Origin: Lederbergia citrisecunda
GTDB taxonomy: Bacteria; Bacillota; Bacilli; Bacillales; Bacillaceae_C
Assembly: GCF_018343695.1 (NCBI RefSeq)
Contig: NZ_JAGYPJ010000001.1
Span: forward strand, 2,405,992-2,469,991
DNA length: 64,000 bases
Direction of reading: 5' to 3'
The position numbers were made by a program, and so were the translations under genes. This document shows positions 43,518 to 52,873 of the stretch, piece by piece (positions within the stretch are counted from its first letter, which is position 1; each line of letters starts with the position of its first letter). Under the pieces are notes generated by a model that saw nothing but the letters and a program-made list of their open reading frames with translations, made no database searches and was not told where the DNA came from.

Positions 43518-44729
43518 ATGAAAAAAGGTAGCTTTCAATGGATGAAATCATTAAATCGAACGATCATTTTAAATAAAATACGTACAGACGGACCGATTTC
43601 CCGTGCTCAAATAGCGAAAGAAACAAAATTAACACCACCGACTGTCAGTAGTCTTGTCAGTGAGCTGATTGATAAAGACCTCGTGATTGAAAGTGAGCAA
43701 GGCGAATCCATTGGCGGAAGAAAACCTACATTATTAGTAATTAACAGTGATCGTTTCTATATTATAGGATTGGATGTTGGAGCAAAAAAGATTCGTGCTA
43801 TTCTTATTGATTTATCCGGAAAAACCTTAGATAAAACGCAAACCATTATTCCTAAGCCTATTTCCAATGAAGATTTACTCTCGCTTATTAAACGAACCAT
43901 CTCTGATTTGGCATCTATACATGAAACGAAAGAAGTGATTGGAATCGGTGTTGGTATGCATGGAGCTGTTGATGTGGAAACAGGAACAAGTTTATTTGCT
44001 CCTGGCCTAAACTTAAGAGATATCCCTATCAAAAAAGCACTGGAAGCAGAATATGACGTACCTGTAAAAATAGACAATGACGTGAGAGCGATGGCATTCG
44101 GTGAATATTGGTTTATGGAAGAAAAAAAAGATGAAAACATTGTGACGGTTAATATAGGAATCGGTGTTGGTGCAGGTATTGTTTTAAACGGGAAGATTTT
44201 TCACGGAAAGTACGATTTGGCCGGTGAGATTGGTCATATGACAGTTGATCTGAACGGAAATCAATGTTCCTGTGGGAATATTGGGTGCTGGCAAACACTA
44301 ATTTCTGGTCCCGCCATAGGTGAAGCAGCCATAAAACAGCTTGAACTAAATCCTAATAGTCATCTTTTAGATATGATTGACGGTGAAAAACACAAAATTG
44401 AGGGAAAAACAGTGTATGAAGCAGCCATTGCAGGAGATTCCCTCTGCATAAAAATTTTAGAAAAAACAGGGGAATACATTGGAATCGGATTAACTAATTT
44501 AATTCATATTTTAAATCCTTCGAAAATCATCATTGGTGGGGGAGTTGCAAATGCGAGTCCGATTATTTTGCCTAAAATAAAGGAAACGATCGCACAAAGA
44601 GGTTTGACAAATCAGGCAAAGGCAACTCCTATTTATTGCTCTGATTTAGGGTCATTTGGAACGGCTATAGGGGCATGCGCTCTTATTCTTGGTGAAATTT
44701 TTGAAGGGGACGTTTCAGTAGTAGGTTGA
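43518..44729 (+). CDS. ROK family transcriptional repressor (XylR/NagC type)
   Basis: The 403-residue protein has an N-terminal winged HTH (GPISRAQIAKETKLTPPTVSSLVSELI), then a ROK sugar-kinase fold with IGIGVGAGIVL and the zinc-binding CSCGNIGCWQTL. It resembles XylR/NagC repressors that respond to a sugar. Being divergent from galK it probably controls the gal genes, though XylR-type sequence alone would suggest other sugars. The 144-bp gap contains the AT-rich stretch GTTAATTAATTTAATTTAC (from 43434), a possible operator. Confidence 0.9.
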   Translation: MKKGSFQWMKSLNRTIILNKIRTDGPISRAQIAKETKLTPPTVSSLVSELIDKDLVIESEQGESIGGRKPTLLVINSDRFYIIGLDVGAKKIRAILIDLSGKTLDKTQTIIPKPISNEDLLSLIKRTISDLASIHETKEVIGIGVGMHGAVDVETGTSLFAPGLNLRDIPIKKALEAEYDVPVKIDNDVRAMAFGEYWFMEEKKDENIVTVNIGIGVGAGIVLNGKIFHGKYDLAGEIGHMTVDLNGNQCSCGNIGCWQTLISGPAIGEAAIKQLELNPNSHLLDMIDGEKHKIEGKTVYEAAIAGDSLCIKILEKTGEYIGIGLTNLIHILNPSKIIIGGGVANASPIILPKIKETIAQRGLTNQAKATPIYCSDLGSFGTAIGACALILGEIFEGDVSVVG

Positions 44730-44750
44730 AGTAGGGGGATTTTTAGAGTA

Positions 44751-44780
44751 AAAAATCTGATTAATCAAGATCAGATTTTT
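44751..44780 (+). terminator. Terminator of the ROK regulator gene
   Basis: AAAAATCTGAT and ATCAGATTTTT pair perfectly around 8 nt. Confidence 0.9.
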
Positions 44781-44840
44781 CTTTATGTTATTCCTTTAAA
44801 ACCGCAATGATTAACGACAAAATTTGTTGAAGTGGATTTT

Positions 44841-45010
44841 TCGCAGAAATTCCATATTAATTCTCAATCCAAAATCATTAGTGTTTACTTTTTCGTCGAG
44901 AATTACACATTGATTCTCGATGAAACTCAATAATATTCATTTTTTGTCGTGAATTCACCCCTGATTCGAGACGAAACCCATCAAAGTTCACTTTTCATCG
45001 CATACCCCAA
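44841..45010. repeat. Degenerate tandem array, period about 50 bp
   Basis: Three to four diverged units recur about every 50-53 bp: TCG(C/T)..GAAATT, TCGTCGAGAATTACAC, TCGTGAATTCACCCC. Each is followed by GATTC-like and TTCACTTTT-like segments (44841, 44893, 44945 and a partial). Confidence 0.6.
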
Positions 45011-45155
45011 TAGGTTCACATAGCAAAACTTTTTTACAGAACAATTTGAGGAGGCTCATTCTCGATGTCCCATCCATCTATCGTAGAGGTTTCTGTCATC
45101 TTTCTTATCTTTTCACATACTACTAAAATGATAATGGTTTTTTGGAGGGATGCAA

Positions 45156-46337
45156 ATGGAGATTCGAGTCCGATCGGGGGATACTCTTTGGCATTATAGC
45201 CAGCTATTTTTCATGCCCATTGTTCTAATTATTGATTCAAATCCAGGTATTAATCCGAATGCACTACAAGTGGGGCAAATGGTTAAAATTCCCGGATTTA
45301 CCGAAAGTAGTTACACCATTCGCTCGGGAGATACGTTTTGGAAGATTGCGCAATCGCATCATTTAAATATTGATGCTTTACTTCTAATGAATCAAAATAT
45401 TAATCCAAGCCAACTTCAAGTCGATCAAAAAATTCGCATTCCTCTAAGAGTCACGACCCTAACTATGGATGGAAGAGATCATTATGACTTTCAAAAAATG
45501 AAAAATGATATTGAAAAATTATTAGCCATCTATCCTTTCATGAGGAGAAGGGAAGATGGTAAAAGTGTAGACAATCTTCCGTTATACGATTTACTGGTTG
45601 GAAAAACCAATCGAAAAATCCAGATAAACGCTTCTTTTCACGCAAATGAATGGATTACTTCCCCTATTTTAATGAAATTTTTAAACGAATACTTGCTAGC
45701 ATTAACGAATGGTCAAAATATTAGTGGAGTTTCGGCTTTATCGATATATGAGCGATCCCAACTCTCCGCTCTACCGATGGTAAATCCCGACGGAGTTAGT
45801 CTAGTGTTAAACGGTCCACCCGCAGGAAGACGCGAAGAAGTGATTCGTTTGAATCTTGGAAGCACCGACTTTTCAGGTTGGAAGGCAAATATTCGTGGAG
45901 TTGATTTAAATAAACAGTTCCCTGCAAATTGGGAATTCGAGAAAGAACGTAAACCTAAAGTTCCTGGCCCAAGAGATTATCCAGGTCCTTCACCATTATC
46001 TGAGCCGGAGACAAAGGCGATGGCTGATCTTGCAAAAAATGAAAGTTTTGCACGACTTCTGGCACTGCATACGCAGGGACGTGAAATTTATTGGGGATAC
46101 GAAGGATTTGAGCCTCCTGAATCCGAAGTGCTGGCCAACGATTTTGCAAGACTAAGCGGTTATACAGCGATTCGCTATATCGATAGTTATGCCGGCTATA
46201 AAGACTGGTTTATCCAAGAATTTCGCAGGCCAGGCTTCACGATTGAACTTGGATTAGGTCAAAATCCGCTTCCTATATCACAATATGATGAAATATATGC
46301 TCATGTAAAACCGCTGTTAGTTAGAGCATTAATCTAA
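45156..46337 (+). CDS. LysM / M14-family gamma-D-glutamyl-L-diamino acid endopeptidase
   Basis: The 393-residue protein has two LysM repeats (RSGDTLWHYSQLFF and RSGDTFWKIAQSHH, residues 1-100) and an M14 carboxypeptidase domain with zinc ligands in FHANEW and LALHTQG, and catalytic Glu in FTIELGLG. It matches endopeptidase I (Enp1/YqgT) that cuts muropeptide stems during recycling or sporulation. There is no signal peptide. ATG 45156 has GGAGGG 6 nt upstream; ATG 45150 would overlap that site. Confidence 0.92.
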   Translation: MEIRVRSGDTLWHYSQLFFMPIVLIIDSNPGINPNALQVGQMVKIPGFTESSYTIRSGDTFWKIAQSHHLNIDALLLMNQNINPSQLQVDQKIRIPLRVTTLTMDGRDHYDFQKMKNDIEKLLAIYPFMRRREDGKSVDNLPLYDLLVGKTNRKIQINASFHANEWITSPILMKFLNEYLLALTNGQNISGVSALSIYERSQLSALPMVNPDGVSLVLNGPPAGRREEVIRLNLGSTDFSGWKANIRGVDLNKQFPANWEFEKERKPKVPGPRDYPGPSPLSEPETKAMADLAKNESFARLLALHTQGREIYWGYEGFEPPESEVLANDFARLSGYTAIRYIDSYAGYKDWFIQEFRRPGFTIELGLGQNPLPISQYDEIYAHVKPLLVRALI

Positions 46338-46347
46338 AAGTATAATG

Positions 46348-46386
46348 AAAAGCCCATTCTTCGTTCGGAAACGAGGAATGGGCTTT
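46348..46386 (+). terminator. Terminator of the M14 peptidase gene
   Basis: AAAGCCCATTCTTCGTT and AACGAGGAATGGGCTTT form a long stem with a T-run. Confidence 0.9.
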
Positions 46387-46599
46387 TGGATTCGTTCGAA
46401 AAATTATACAATGGACAATTGGGAACTTACCATTACAATCCCGAACTCTATTACGAATTTGTAGTAGCGTTAAATCGATAATTGTACGATTTTAATCCCT
46501 GATTACATGACTTTTGTGATAACCGCATGATGAAATCTTTTTATTTAATTGACGTGATTATCGTTTTACTGATGTTGATTCAATTTATTGAACATCAGC

Positions 46600-46835
46600 C
46601 TAATTTTACTGACTGCATTCTTGGTTTTACTGGCCATTAGCTTGATTTTACTGGCCATTAGCTTGATTTTACTGGCCGCTTTCAAGCATTACTGGCCACT
46701 ACCTCGATTTTACTGGCCGCTTTCAAGTAATTACTGGCCACAAACTCGATTTTACTGGCCGCTTTCAAGCATTTACTGGCCACTACCTCGATTTTACTGG
46801 CCGTTCTCTTAATTTTACTAGGCACTAGCCCAATA
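46600..46835. repeat. Tandem array with 21-bp period (about 11 units)
   Basis: TTACTGGCC (or close) recurs at 46606, 46627, 46648, 46669, 46689, 46710, 46731, 46752, 46773, 46794 and 46815, spacing 21 bp throughout with one of 20. Between the cores, CATTAGCTTGATT, GCTTTCAAGCATT and ACTACCTCGATT alternate. A 74-codon frame through it is an artefact of the period. Confidence 0.93.
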
Positions 46836-46878
46836 ATAAAAGCTACTTAGCTAATCATAAAAAGCTACTACTAAAGAA

Positions 46879-47826
46879 TTAAACATGTGAGACAATCAAC
46901 GTCGCTTTTCCATCCAATTCAAAACTTCCCGTCCCAGCTGGCAAAATAAAATGATCTCCTTTTTTCACGGGATACTTCTTTTCACTTATCGATAATTCTG
47001 CTTCTCCATCCAGTACACTCAAAAGCATAAACGGTTGATCTTGCACAAATTGAGCAACTCCATTTACGTCCCATTTATACACAGTGAAGTAGTCGGATTC
47101 CACGAATTTTGTAATGGCTGCTCCTGGGATAGTATCTACTTCCGGCGAAAAATCGGAAACTTGATGAGGAATCATTGAAACATCGATTGATTTTTCAATA
47201 TGTAGCTCGCGTGGCTTTCCGTCTTGTCCAGGACGATCGTAATCATATAGTCTATATGTTGTGTCGGAGCTTTGCTGTGTTTCAAGCACGAGCGTCCCTT
47301 CACCTAATGCATGAATCGTGCCGCTTGGAACATAGAAAAAATCTCCTGGCTTTATTGGTACTCGTTTTAATAACTGATCCCATTGGTTATTTTCTATCAT
47401 AGACACGAATTCTTCTTTTGTCTGTGCGGAATGACCGTAGATCAACTCCGCTCCTTCTTTACAATCTATAATATACCAGCATTCCGTTTTTCCAAGTTCT
47501 CCTTTTTCATGAACGTTCGCATATTCATCATTTGGATGTACTTGAACAGATAAGTCAGCATTCGCATCTAAAATTTTTGTCAATAGCGGGAACACTTTCA
47601 TTTGCTGATTACCAAATAATTCAGAATGCTTTTCCCAAAGCTCTATCAACGTTTTGCCTGCATATTCACCATTTTTCACGACAGAAGGGCCGTTTGGATG
47701 TGCAGAAATCGCCCAGCATTCCCCGGTATGATCGCTCTGAATGTCATAGCCAAAATTCTCTTTTAATGCAGTTCCTCCCCAAATTCTTTCCTGAAAAACT
47801 GGCTGTAAAAATAATGGTTCTCCCAT
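46879..47826 (-). CDS. manA: Mannose-6-phosphate isomerase, class I
   Basis: The 315-residue protein has FQERIWGGTAL at the start, zinc-site motifs VQVHPND and KTECWYII, and PSGTIHALGEG. It interconverts mannose-6-phosphate and fructose-6-phosphate. It lies 18 bp after the phosphatase gene in the same direction. It would serve the mannan locus 5 kb away by bringing mannose-6-phosphate to glycolysis. Confidence 0.95.
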   Translation of the reverse strand: MGEPLFLQPVFQERIWGGTALKENFGYDIQSDHTGECWAISAHPNGPSVVKNGEYAGKTLIELWEKHSELFGNQQMKVFPLLTKILDANADLSVQVHPNDEYANVHEKGELGKTECWYIIDCKEGAELIYGHSAQTKEEFVSMIENNQWDQLLKRVPIKPGDFFYVPSGTIHALGEGTLVLETQQSSDTTYRLYDYDRPGQDGKPRELHIEKSIDVSMIPHQVSDFSPEVDTIPGAAITKFVESDYFTVYKWDVNGVAQFVQDQPFMLLSVLDGEAELSISEKKYPVKKGDHFILPAGTGSFELDGKATLIVSHV

Positions 47827-47844
47827 GATGCCATCCCTTCCTTA

Positions 47845-48303
47845 TTACATTTCTCTTTTTATTTTCTCCAACAATGCTTGGCAGCCTTCCAACACTAGAT
47901 TATACGTTTCCTGAAAATCTCCCGTATAATACGGATCAGGAACATCAGCTTTTTTATCCGTTAAATCAAGCAGTCTTAACACTTTCGGATGTTTAGACTC
48001 TCCGCATATATCGTAAATATCATGAATATTCATCTCATCCATAGCAATAACATAATCAAATTTCTCAAAGTCTTCTTTTGTAAATTGTCTTCCAAACATT
48101 CCTTCAGATGAAATTTGATATTCTTCCAATTTCCTCAAAGTCCCTTTATGAGGACGGGCACCAACATGCCATGAGCTTGTACCTGCGGAATCAATATGGA
48201 TTTTCTCACTCAATTTTTCATTCTTAACCAAATCCCTAAATACCGCCTCGGCCATTGGTGAACGGCATATATTCCCAAGGCATACAAACAAAACGTTAAC
48301 CAT
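47845..48303 (-). CDS. Low-molecular-weight protein tyrosine phosphatase
   Basis: The 152-residue enzyme has the P-loop VCLGNICRSPMAEAVF (catalytic Cys and Arg) and the general-acid loop VPDPYYTGDF. It removes phosphate from Tyr or Arg residues; the substrate is unknown. Its start overlaps the end of the VanZ gene by 8 bp, so the two are coupled. Confidence 0.94.
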   Translation of the reverse strand: MVNVLFVCLGNICRSPMAEAVFRDLVKNEKLSEKIHIDSAGTSSWHVGARPHKGTLRKLEEYQISSEGMFGRQFTKEDFEKFDYVIAMDEMNIHDIYDICGESKHPKVLRLLDLTDKKADVPDPYYTGDFQETYNLVLEGCQALLEKIKREM

Positions 48304-48715
48304 ATACTTTTCTCCTTTCTCTTCGTTTTCTATTTAAAAGAACCACTCCAATAAGGGCAATAAAAGCACCTAATGAATCAATCCCAACATCTAGCACGGC
48401 TCCCGTTCTTTCAGGGATAAAAACTTGGTGTAATTCATCCGTCGCTGCATATAACGTCGTCAACAGCCAGGCAAACCAAAATCGATTCTTTTGTAATCCC
48501 TTGTAGAAAAGTACGGCGAGTAATCCAAAAGCACTTAAATGAACGCATTTGCGAAACACCACATTCCAAATTTGTGCCTCGTCTTTAGTAAAATGAAAAA
48601 ACTTTATCAGTATTGACTGTGTATTACTCCCCGTAGATGATGGGGATGCCGTCGCTATAAAAATTGCTATACACCAAAGAATCGCACCGATAAGCCAAAA
48701 GTATCTTCTATTCAT
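48296..48715 (-). CDS. VanZ family membrane protein
   Basis: The 139-residue protein has four hydrophobic helices and the VanZ motifs FRKCVHLSAFGLLAVL and ATDELHQVFIPERTGAVLDVGID. VanZ-like proteins give low-level teicoplanin tolerance in enterococci; the general role is unknown. ATG 48715 has GAGGA 8 nt upstream; the frame extends further up but without support. Confidence 0.9.
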   Translation of the reverse strand: MNRRYFWLIGAILWCIAIFIATASPSSTGSNTQSILIKFFHFTKDEAQIWNVVFRKCVHLSAFGLLAVLFYKGLQKNRFWFAWLLTTLYAATDELHQVFIPERTGAVLDVGIDSLGAFIALIGVVLLNRKRRERRKVYG

Positions 48716-48898
48716 AAACATAATCCTCTTATCATAGTCTTCTATCATTATATCTAATTCAACTATTGCATGCACTCAACAAAAATATGAATAAAGCACT
48801 CATATATATTACTAATACAAAAGAGCTACATTATTTTATTGTTTTTCTCAAAAATCTCTCTATTTTTAAAATTTCCATAGGTATATATTCACAAAATG

Positions 48899-48927
48899 TT
48901 CACTTTTTTTTATCAATATGTTATAAT
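48899..48927 (+). promoter_or_regulatory. Sigma-A promoter of the acetamidase operon
   Basis: TTCACT-N17-TATAAT. Immediately downstream TGTCATAACATTACGACA (48938-48955) is an imperfect palindrome that could bind a repressor. Confidence 0.6.
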
Positions 48928-48992
48928 CTTTCCAATATGTCATAACATTACGACATTAATATTTAAAAAAAATAGAAAGGATGGTAGAAAAG

Positions 48993-49895
48993 ATGAGTCA
49001 AACAGTAGGTCTAGGTACGCCGATATATTCATTCAGCAAAGATCATAATCCTGTTGCCACTGTTGCTTCAGGAAGTCGAATTAAAGTTGAATCGTACGAT
49101 TGTTTCGAAGGACAAATTACGTCTAATGAAACAACGATGAATTCTATTGATTGGGAGCGGATTAATCCGGCAACTGGCCCAATCTATGTAGAAACTGCTC
49201 AACCTGGGGATGTACTTGCCGTTACGATTCACGGTCTTGATATCAAGGGTCCGGGAGTACTTGCGACAGGACAAAACCTCGGAGTCATGGGCCATCGAAT
49301 TGATGAGTTTACAATCAAAATGATTCCGCTAGAAGGGGATGAGGCTGTTTTTAACGAAAAAGTTCGCATTCCACTTAACAAAATGATCGGAGTCATTGGT
49401 GTTGCTCCAGAAAATGAAGCTGTGCCATGTGGAACACCAGGTAACCATGGCGGAAACTTAGATACCGTGTTAATTACGGAAGGCGCAACGATTTATTTCC
49501 CTGTATTCCACGAAGGAGCTTTATTTGGCCTTGGTGATATGCATGCTGCAATGGGAGATGGAGAAATTGGGGTATCCGGAATTGAAGTAGCCGGTATAGC
49601 GGATTTAACACTTGAAGTAAAAAAAGGAAAAAGCCTAAAACATCCACTTGTTAAAAATAAGGATGGCCTAAGCATCCTAGTATCTGCTGAAACGCTTGAT
49701 GAAGCGGCAAAACTCGCAGTTGAAGAGATGATCGATTTATTATTGCCATACACTGATATGGATGTTGCAGAAATGACAATGCTCATGAGTGCCATTGGGC
49801 ATTCACAAATTTCGCAAATTGTCGATCCACTTTTAACGGCAAGATTCTTTGTTCCGCAATCGTTTTTAGATGCATATAACATAGACATTTTTTAA
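48993..49895 (+). CDS. Acetamidase/formamidase family protein
   Basis: The 300-residue beta-rich enzyme has WERINPATGPIYVETAQPGDVL, GVAPENEAVPCGTPGNHGGNLDT and GLGDMHAAMGDGEIGVSG, all FmdA/AmdA family blocks. It hydrolyses short amides to ammonia and an acid. ATG 48993 has AAAGGATGG 8 nt upstream; ATG 48981 overlaps that. An amino-acid permease gene follows after 20 bp, so the operon may import and deaminate an amide or amino-acid derivative. Confidence 0.92.
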   Translation: MSQTVGLGTPIYSFSKDHNPVATVASGSRIKVESYDCFEGQITSNETTMNSIDWERINPATGPIYVETAQPGDVLAVTIHGLDIKGPGVLATGQNLGVMGHRIDEFTIKMIPLEGDEAVFNEKVRIPLNKMIGVIGVAPENEAVPCGTPGNHGGNLDTVLITEGATIYFPVFHEGALFGLGDMHAAMGDGEIGVSGIEVAGIADLTLEVKKGKSLKHPLVKNKDGLSILVSAETLDEAAKLAVEEMIDLLLPYTDMDVAEMTMLMSAIGHSQISQIVDPLLTARFFVPQSFLDAYNIDIF

Positions 49896-49915
49896 TCATT
49901 TAGGGGGAAATTTGA

Positions 49916-51286
49916 GTGGCTATAGAAAAACTAAGCCAGGAAGCTAATTTAAACGGGAAAGCTCCTGAATATAAACAGGAACTGAAACGTGCATTAACTT
50001 TTTGGGATTTAATGATTTACGGACTTATTTTCATGGTTCCGATTGCTCCATTTGGAATTTATGGTGAGGTTGCAACTGGTGCACAAGGGATGGTCGCCCT
50101 TGCTTATGTAATCGGTATGATCGGGATGATTTTTACCGCACTGAGCTATGCGCGAATGTCTGAAGCTATTCCATATTCCGGATCTGTTTACGCTTATGCA
50201 CAGCACGGAATTAACGACACTGCTGGATTTTTTGGTGGCTGGCTCATTCTTCTTGACTATATTTTCGTTCCAGCTCTTCTATATTTAGTAAGTGCTGCAG
50301 CTCTTGCTGATATTGTTCCGGAAATACCGATTATCGTTTGGCTTCTAATTTTTATTGGTATTAACACGGTTATTAACGTATTAGGTATTGAATTCACTGC
50401 AAAAACGAACAAATATATATTGATTGCTGAACTTATCGTCTTAGTTATTTTCGTTGTTGCAGGTATCATTGCCGTTGCTCAGCATGCTAATGGTGCTGAA
50501 TTTACGTTCAAGCCTTTATATGATAAAGAACATTTTTCAATGGCAACTGTCATGGGAGCTGTTTCTATCGCAGTACTAAGTTTCCTAGGATTTGACGCAG
50601 TTTCTACACTCGCAGAAGAATCTAAAGGTGGAAGAAAAGCAATTGGTAATGCCATTATCGGTGCTTTGCTTTTAGTTGGTGTTATGTTCATCATCCAAAC
50701 TTGGGTTGCAGCCCTAATCTGGCCTGATTTTACAACTTTTGAAAATGTAGATACGGCATTCTATCAAATTGCTGAAATTGCCGGTGGAACTTGGTTGAAA
50801 TGGACAACCATTATTGCAACCGTGATTGCATGGGGTATTGCGGACGCACTCGTTGCTCAAGCAGCCATTTCTCGTATTATTTTTAGTATGGCTCGCGACC
50901 GTAAGCTGCCACATGTATTATCCAAAGTACATCCAAAGTTTAAAACACCATTTATCGCAACGATTGTTGTTGCCGTCATTTCATTTATCGTAACAATGTT
51001 CTTCTCGGCACAAATTGGACAACTTGCTTCGGTTATCAACTTTGGTGCACTTACTGCTTTCTTGTTATTGCATGTTTCTGTTATTAACTTCTATATTAGA
51101 AAGAAGAAAAGTACTAATTATTTCAGTCACCTAGTGTTGCCTGCAATCGGTTTTCTGATAATTGGCTATGTTTGGATCAATCTGGACATACTCGCTAAAA
51201 AGCTAGGATTCATCTGGCTTGGAATTGGTATTATTTACTTCATCTATTTGAAAGTAACGAAAAAGGATACTAAATTAGAACAGTAA
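49916..51286 (+). CDS. APC family amino acid permease
   Basis: The 456-residue protein has about 12 hydrophobic helices and the APC opening LTFWDLMIYGLIFMVPIAPFGIYG, then YSGSVYAYAQHGIND. It probably exchanges or imports an amino acid or a related compound. It starts at GTG 49916 with GGGGG 8 nt upstream. It is cotranscribed with the acetamidase gene. The substrate cannot be read directly. Confidence 0.9.
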   Translation: MAIEKLSQEANLNGKAPEYKQELKRALTFWDLMIYGLIFMVPIAPFGIYGEVATGAQGMVALAYVIGMIGMIFTALSYARMSEAIPYSGSVYAYAQHGINDTAGFFGGWLILLDYIFVPALLYLVSAAALADIVPEIPIIVWLLIFIGINTVINVLGIEFTAKTNKYILIAELIVLVIFVVAGIIAVAQHANGAEFTFKPLYDKEHFSMATVMGAVSIAVLSFLGFDAVSTLAEESKGGRKAIGNAIIGALLLVGVMFIIQTWVAALIWPDFTTFENVDTAFYQIAEIAGGTWLKWTTIIATVIAWGIADALVAQAAISRIIFSMARDRKLPHVLSKVHPKFKTPFIATIVVAVISFIVTMFFSAQIGQLASVINFGALTAFLLLHVSVINFYIRKKKSTNYFSHLVLPAIGFLIIGYVWINLDILAKKLGFIWLGIGIIYFIYLKVTKKDTKLEQ

Positions 51287-51294
51287 TTACTACA

Positions 51295-51334
51295 AAAAAG
51301 GTGCAAGTTCACAATTATGAACTTGCACTTTTTG
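51295..51334. terminator. Bidirectional terminator
   Basis: GTGCAAGTTC and GAACTTGCAC around 8 nt, with A and T runs outside. It serves the permease on the plus strand and the MFS gene ending at 51337 on the minus strand. Confidence 0.92.
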
Positions 51335-51336
51335 TA

Positions 51337-52515
51337 TTATCCTTCTACCATTTCTATATTTTTCTGCGTCTTCTCTTTCATAGAGAACAAGATAAAGCCT
51401 ATCGTCCCTATGAAAGAGCATACTGCTAATATAAAATAAAGAGTCGAACCACTGAAAGTGTCAAAGATAAAACCACCTACAGAGGAGCCAATAATATTTG
51501 TTATACTAAAAGCGATCCCCATAAAAACCATATGGCCGGTTGCCTGCATTTCAACAGGAAGGGCTTTATATAAATATTCAATCGCACCCATATACATAAT
51601 CGCAAAACATATTCCATGCAGCACTTGGATCGAAAGCAATACTGAAGGATCCGAAATGAAACCAATCATCGTCCATCTAATGGTAAAGAGAAATCCTGCA
51701 ATAATCATATATTTAATTGGGCTTTCCGAGCGGAACCAAATGAAACTTGTAATGAAGAGAATCGCTTCACTAAGAACCCCAATGAACCAAAGCCACCCAA
51801 CAAGCATCTCATTCCCGCCTATTTCAAATAAATATAAACTAATGAAACTATCATTTACTCGGTGAGTTAGAAAAATAAAAAAACTTAAGAGAAAGAAAGT
51901 GAGCAATGTCCGGTCTTTAAAAAAATTACCTATTTCTTTCAAGTTCACTTTTTTCGCACCTGAATTTGCGTCTTTTAATGTAAAAGACAACATTAAAGTC
52001 ATACCTGCTACAATCATCATTGGGATGGCAAGGGCTCCTACCCCCATTTTATTAAAATAAAAACCACTGGCCAAAGATATGATTGCAAAACCGAACGAAC
52101 TCCACGACCTTATGGAACCAAATGAAACCTTCTGTTCGTCTGCTATACGCTTCGCTAAATTATCTGACAGTGGGTTCAGCGCCGTAAAGAAGAAGAAAAA
52201 TAAAGAGCCTGCAGCGAACAGCCACCCGAGTGAGTTTAATTGGAAAATCCAAAAGATTCCTATAAAAATACCAATCAATACAACAATGATAATTTTTTTA
52301 ACGGTTTTAAATCTGTCACTCATATAGCCCCAAACAGGCTGAGCAATCAATCCGACCAATGTACCTAAGGCAAAAAACATCCCTATAGCTGATTTGGAAA
52401 GCCCATTATTTTGAAAATATAAAGGCAAAAAACTAACGACCAGTGAACTGATCGCAGCACCAAAAAACAAAAACATTTTGAGCGACAAAAGAGGATTTTT
52501 TCTTAACATAATCAT
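51337..52515 (-). CDS. MFS transporter (MFS_1-like, sugar or phenylpropionate type)
   Basis: The 392-residue protein has 12 helices and the MFS loop GYMSDRFKTVKKII after helix 2, with LVGLIAQPVWG before it, as in the LacY/PPP group. The substrate is unknown. The start ATG 52515 lies 5 nt after AAAGGA; ATG 52509 is also possible. It stands alone. Confidence 0.88.
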   Translation of the reverse strand: MIMLRKNPLLSLKMFLFFGAAISSLVVSFLPLYFQNNGLSKSAIGMFFALGTLVGLIAQPVWGYMSDRFKTVKKIIIVVLIGIFIGIFWIFQLNSLGWLFAAGSLFFFFFTALNPLSDNLAKRIADEQKVSFGSIRSWSSFGFAIISLASGFYFNKMGVGALAIPMMIVAGMTLMLSFTLKDANSGAKKVNLKEIGNFFKDRTLLTFFLLSFFIFLTHRVNDSFISLYLFEIGGNEMLVGWLWFIGVLSEAILFITSFIWFRSESPIKYMIIAGFLFTIRWTMIGFISDPSVLLSIQVLHGICFAIMYMGAIEYLYKALPVEMQATGHMVFMGIAFSITNIIGSSVGGFIFDTFSGSTLYFILAVCSFIGTIGFILFSMKEKTQKNIEMVEG

Positions 52516-52560
52516 AAGCTTCCTTTGCGAGTATATTTCTGTGCAGTCTATATAATCTAT

Positions 52561-52687
52561 AAGAGCAAGCTCGACTCCGTCGACTCTACCACAAGAGTAG
52601 CGGTTTTAGTCGACTTTCCTTATTTTTGACAAACCTTGCGATAATGCCAAGAAGTTGGCGATTCGATATACGCTAGAGCTGGACATT
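52561..52687. repeat. Dispersed intergenic repeat copy, diverged
   Basis: The segment starts AGAGCAAGCTCGACTCCGTC and ends GATATACGCTAGAGCTGGACA, resembling the ends of the elements at 8303 and 39084. The rest of the 358-bp gap holds a GGCCAGTCC...GGGCTGGC hairpin (52734-52764). Confidence 0.5.
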
Positions 52688-52839
52688 AAAAAGCTTAAAA
52701 GCATCGTAAATTTTATACATCGATGCAAAATTAAGGAGCCAGCCCTTTTCTAAGGACTGGCCATGTATGGCTACTGTTATACTATACTATTGATAGGCTA
52801 ATTTTGAATAGTACCTTTTTTTAAACTTTTAAGAACACA

Positions 52840-52872
52840 GATTAAAAGGCATGCTATACATGCCCTTTAATC
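52840..52872 (-). terminator. Terminator of the mannosidase operon
   Basis: GATTAAAGGGCATG and CATGCCTTTTAATC pair on the minus strand, directly after the GH2 stop codon. Confidence 0.85.
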
Positions 52873-52873
52873 A

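Noticed and set aside
46588-46812. 74-residue hydrophobic/WPL repeat protein
   Set aside because: It is read through a 21-bp tandem array, whose period is a multiple of three; there is no ribosome binding site and no protein family.
29187-46835. CRISPR arrays
   Set aside because: The tandem repeats at 29.2, 40.9 and 46.6 kb have no unique spacers, units of 15-21 bp are too short, and no cas genes are present.
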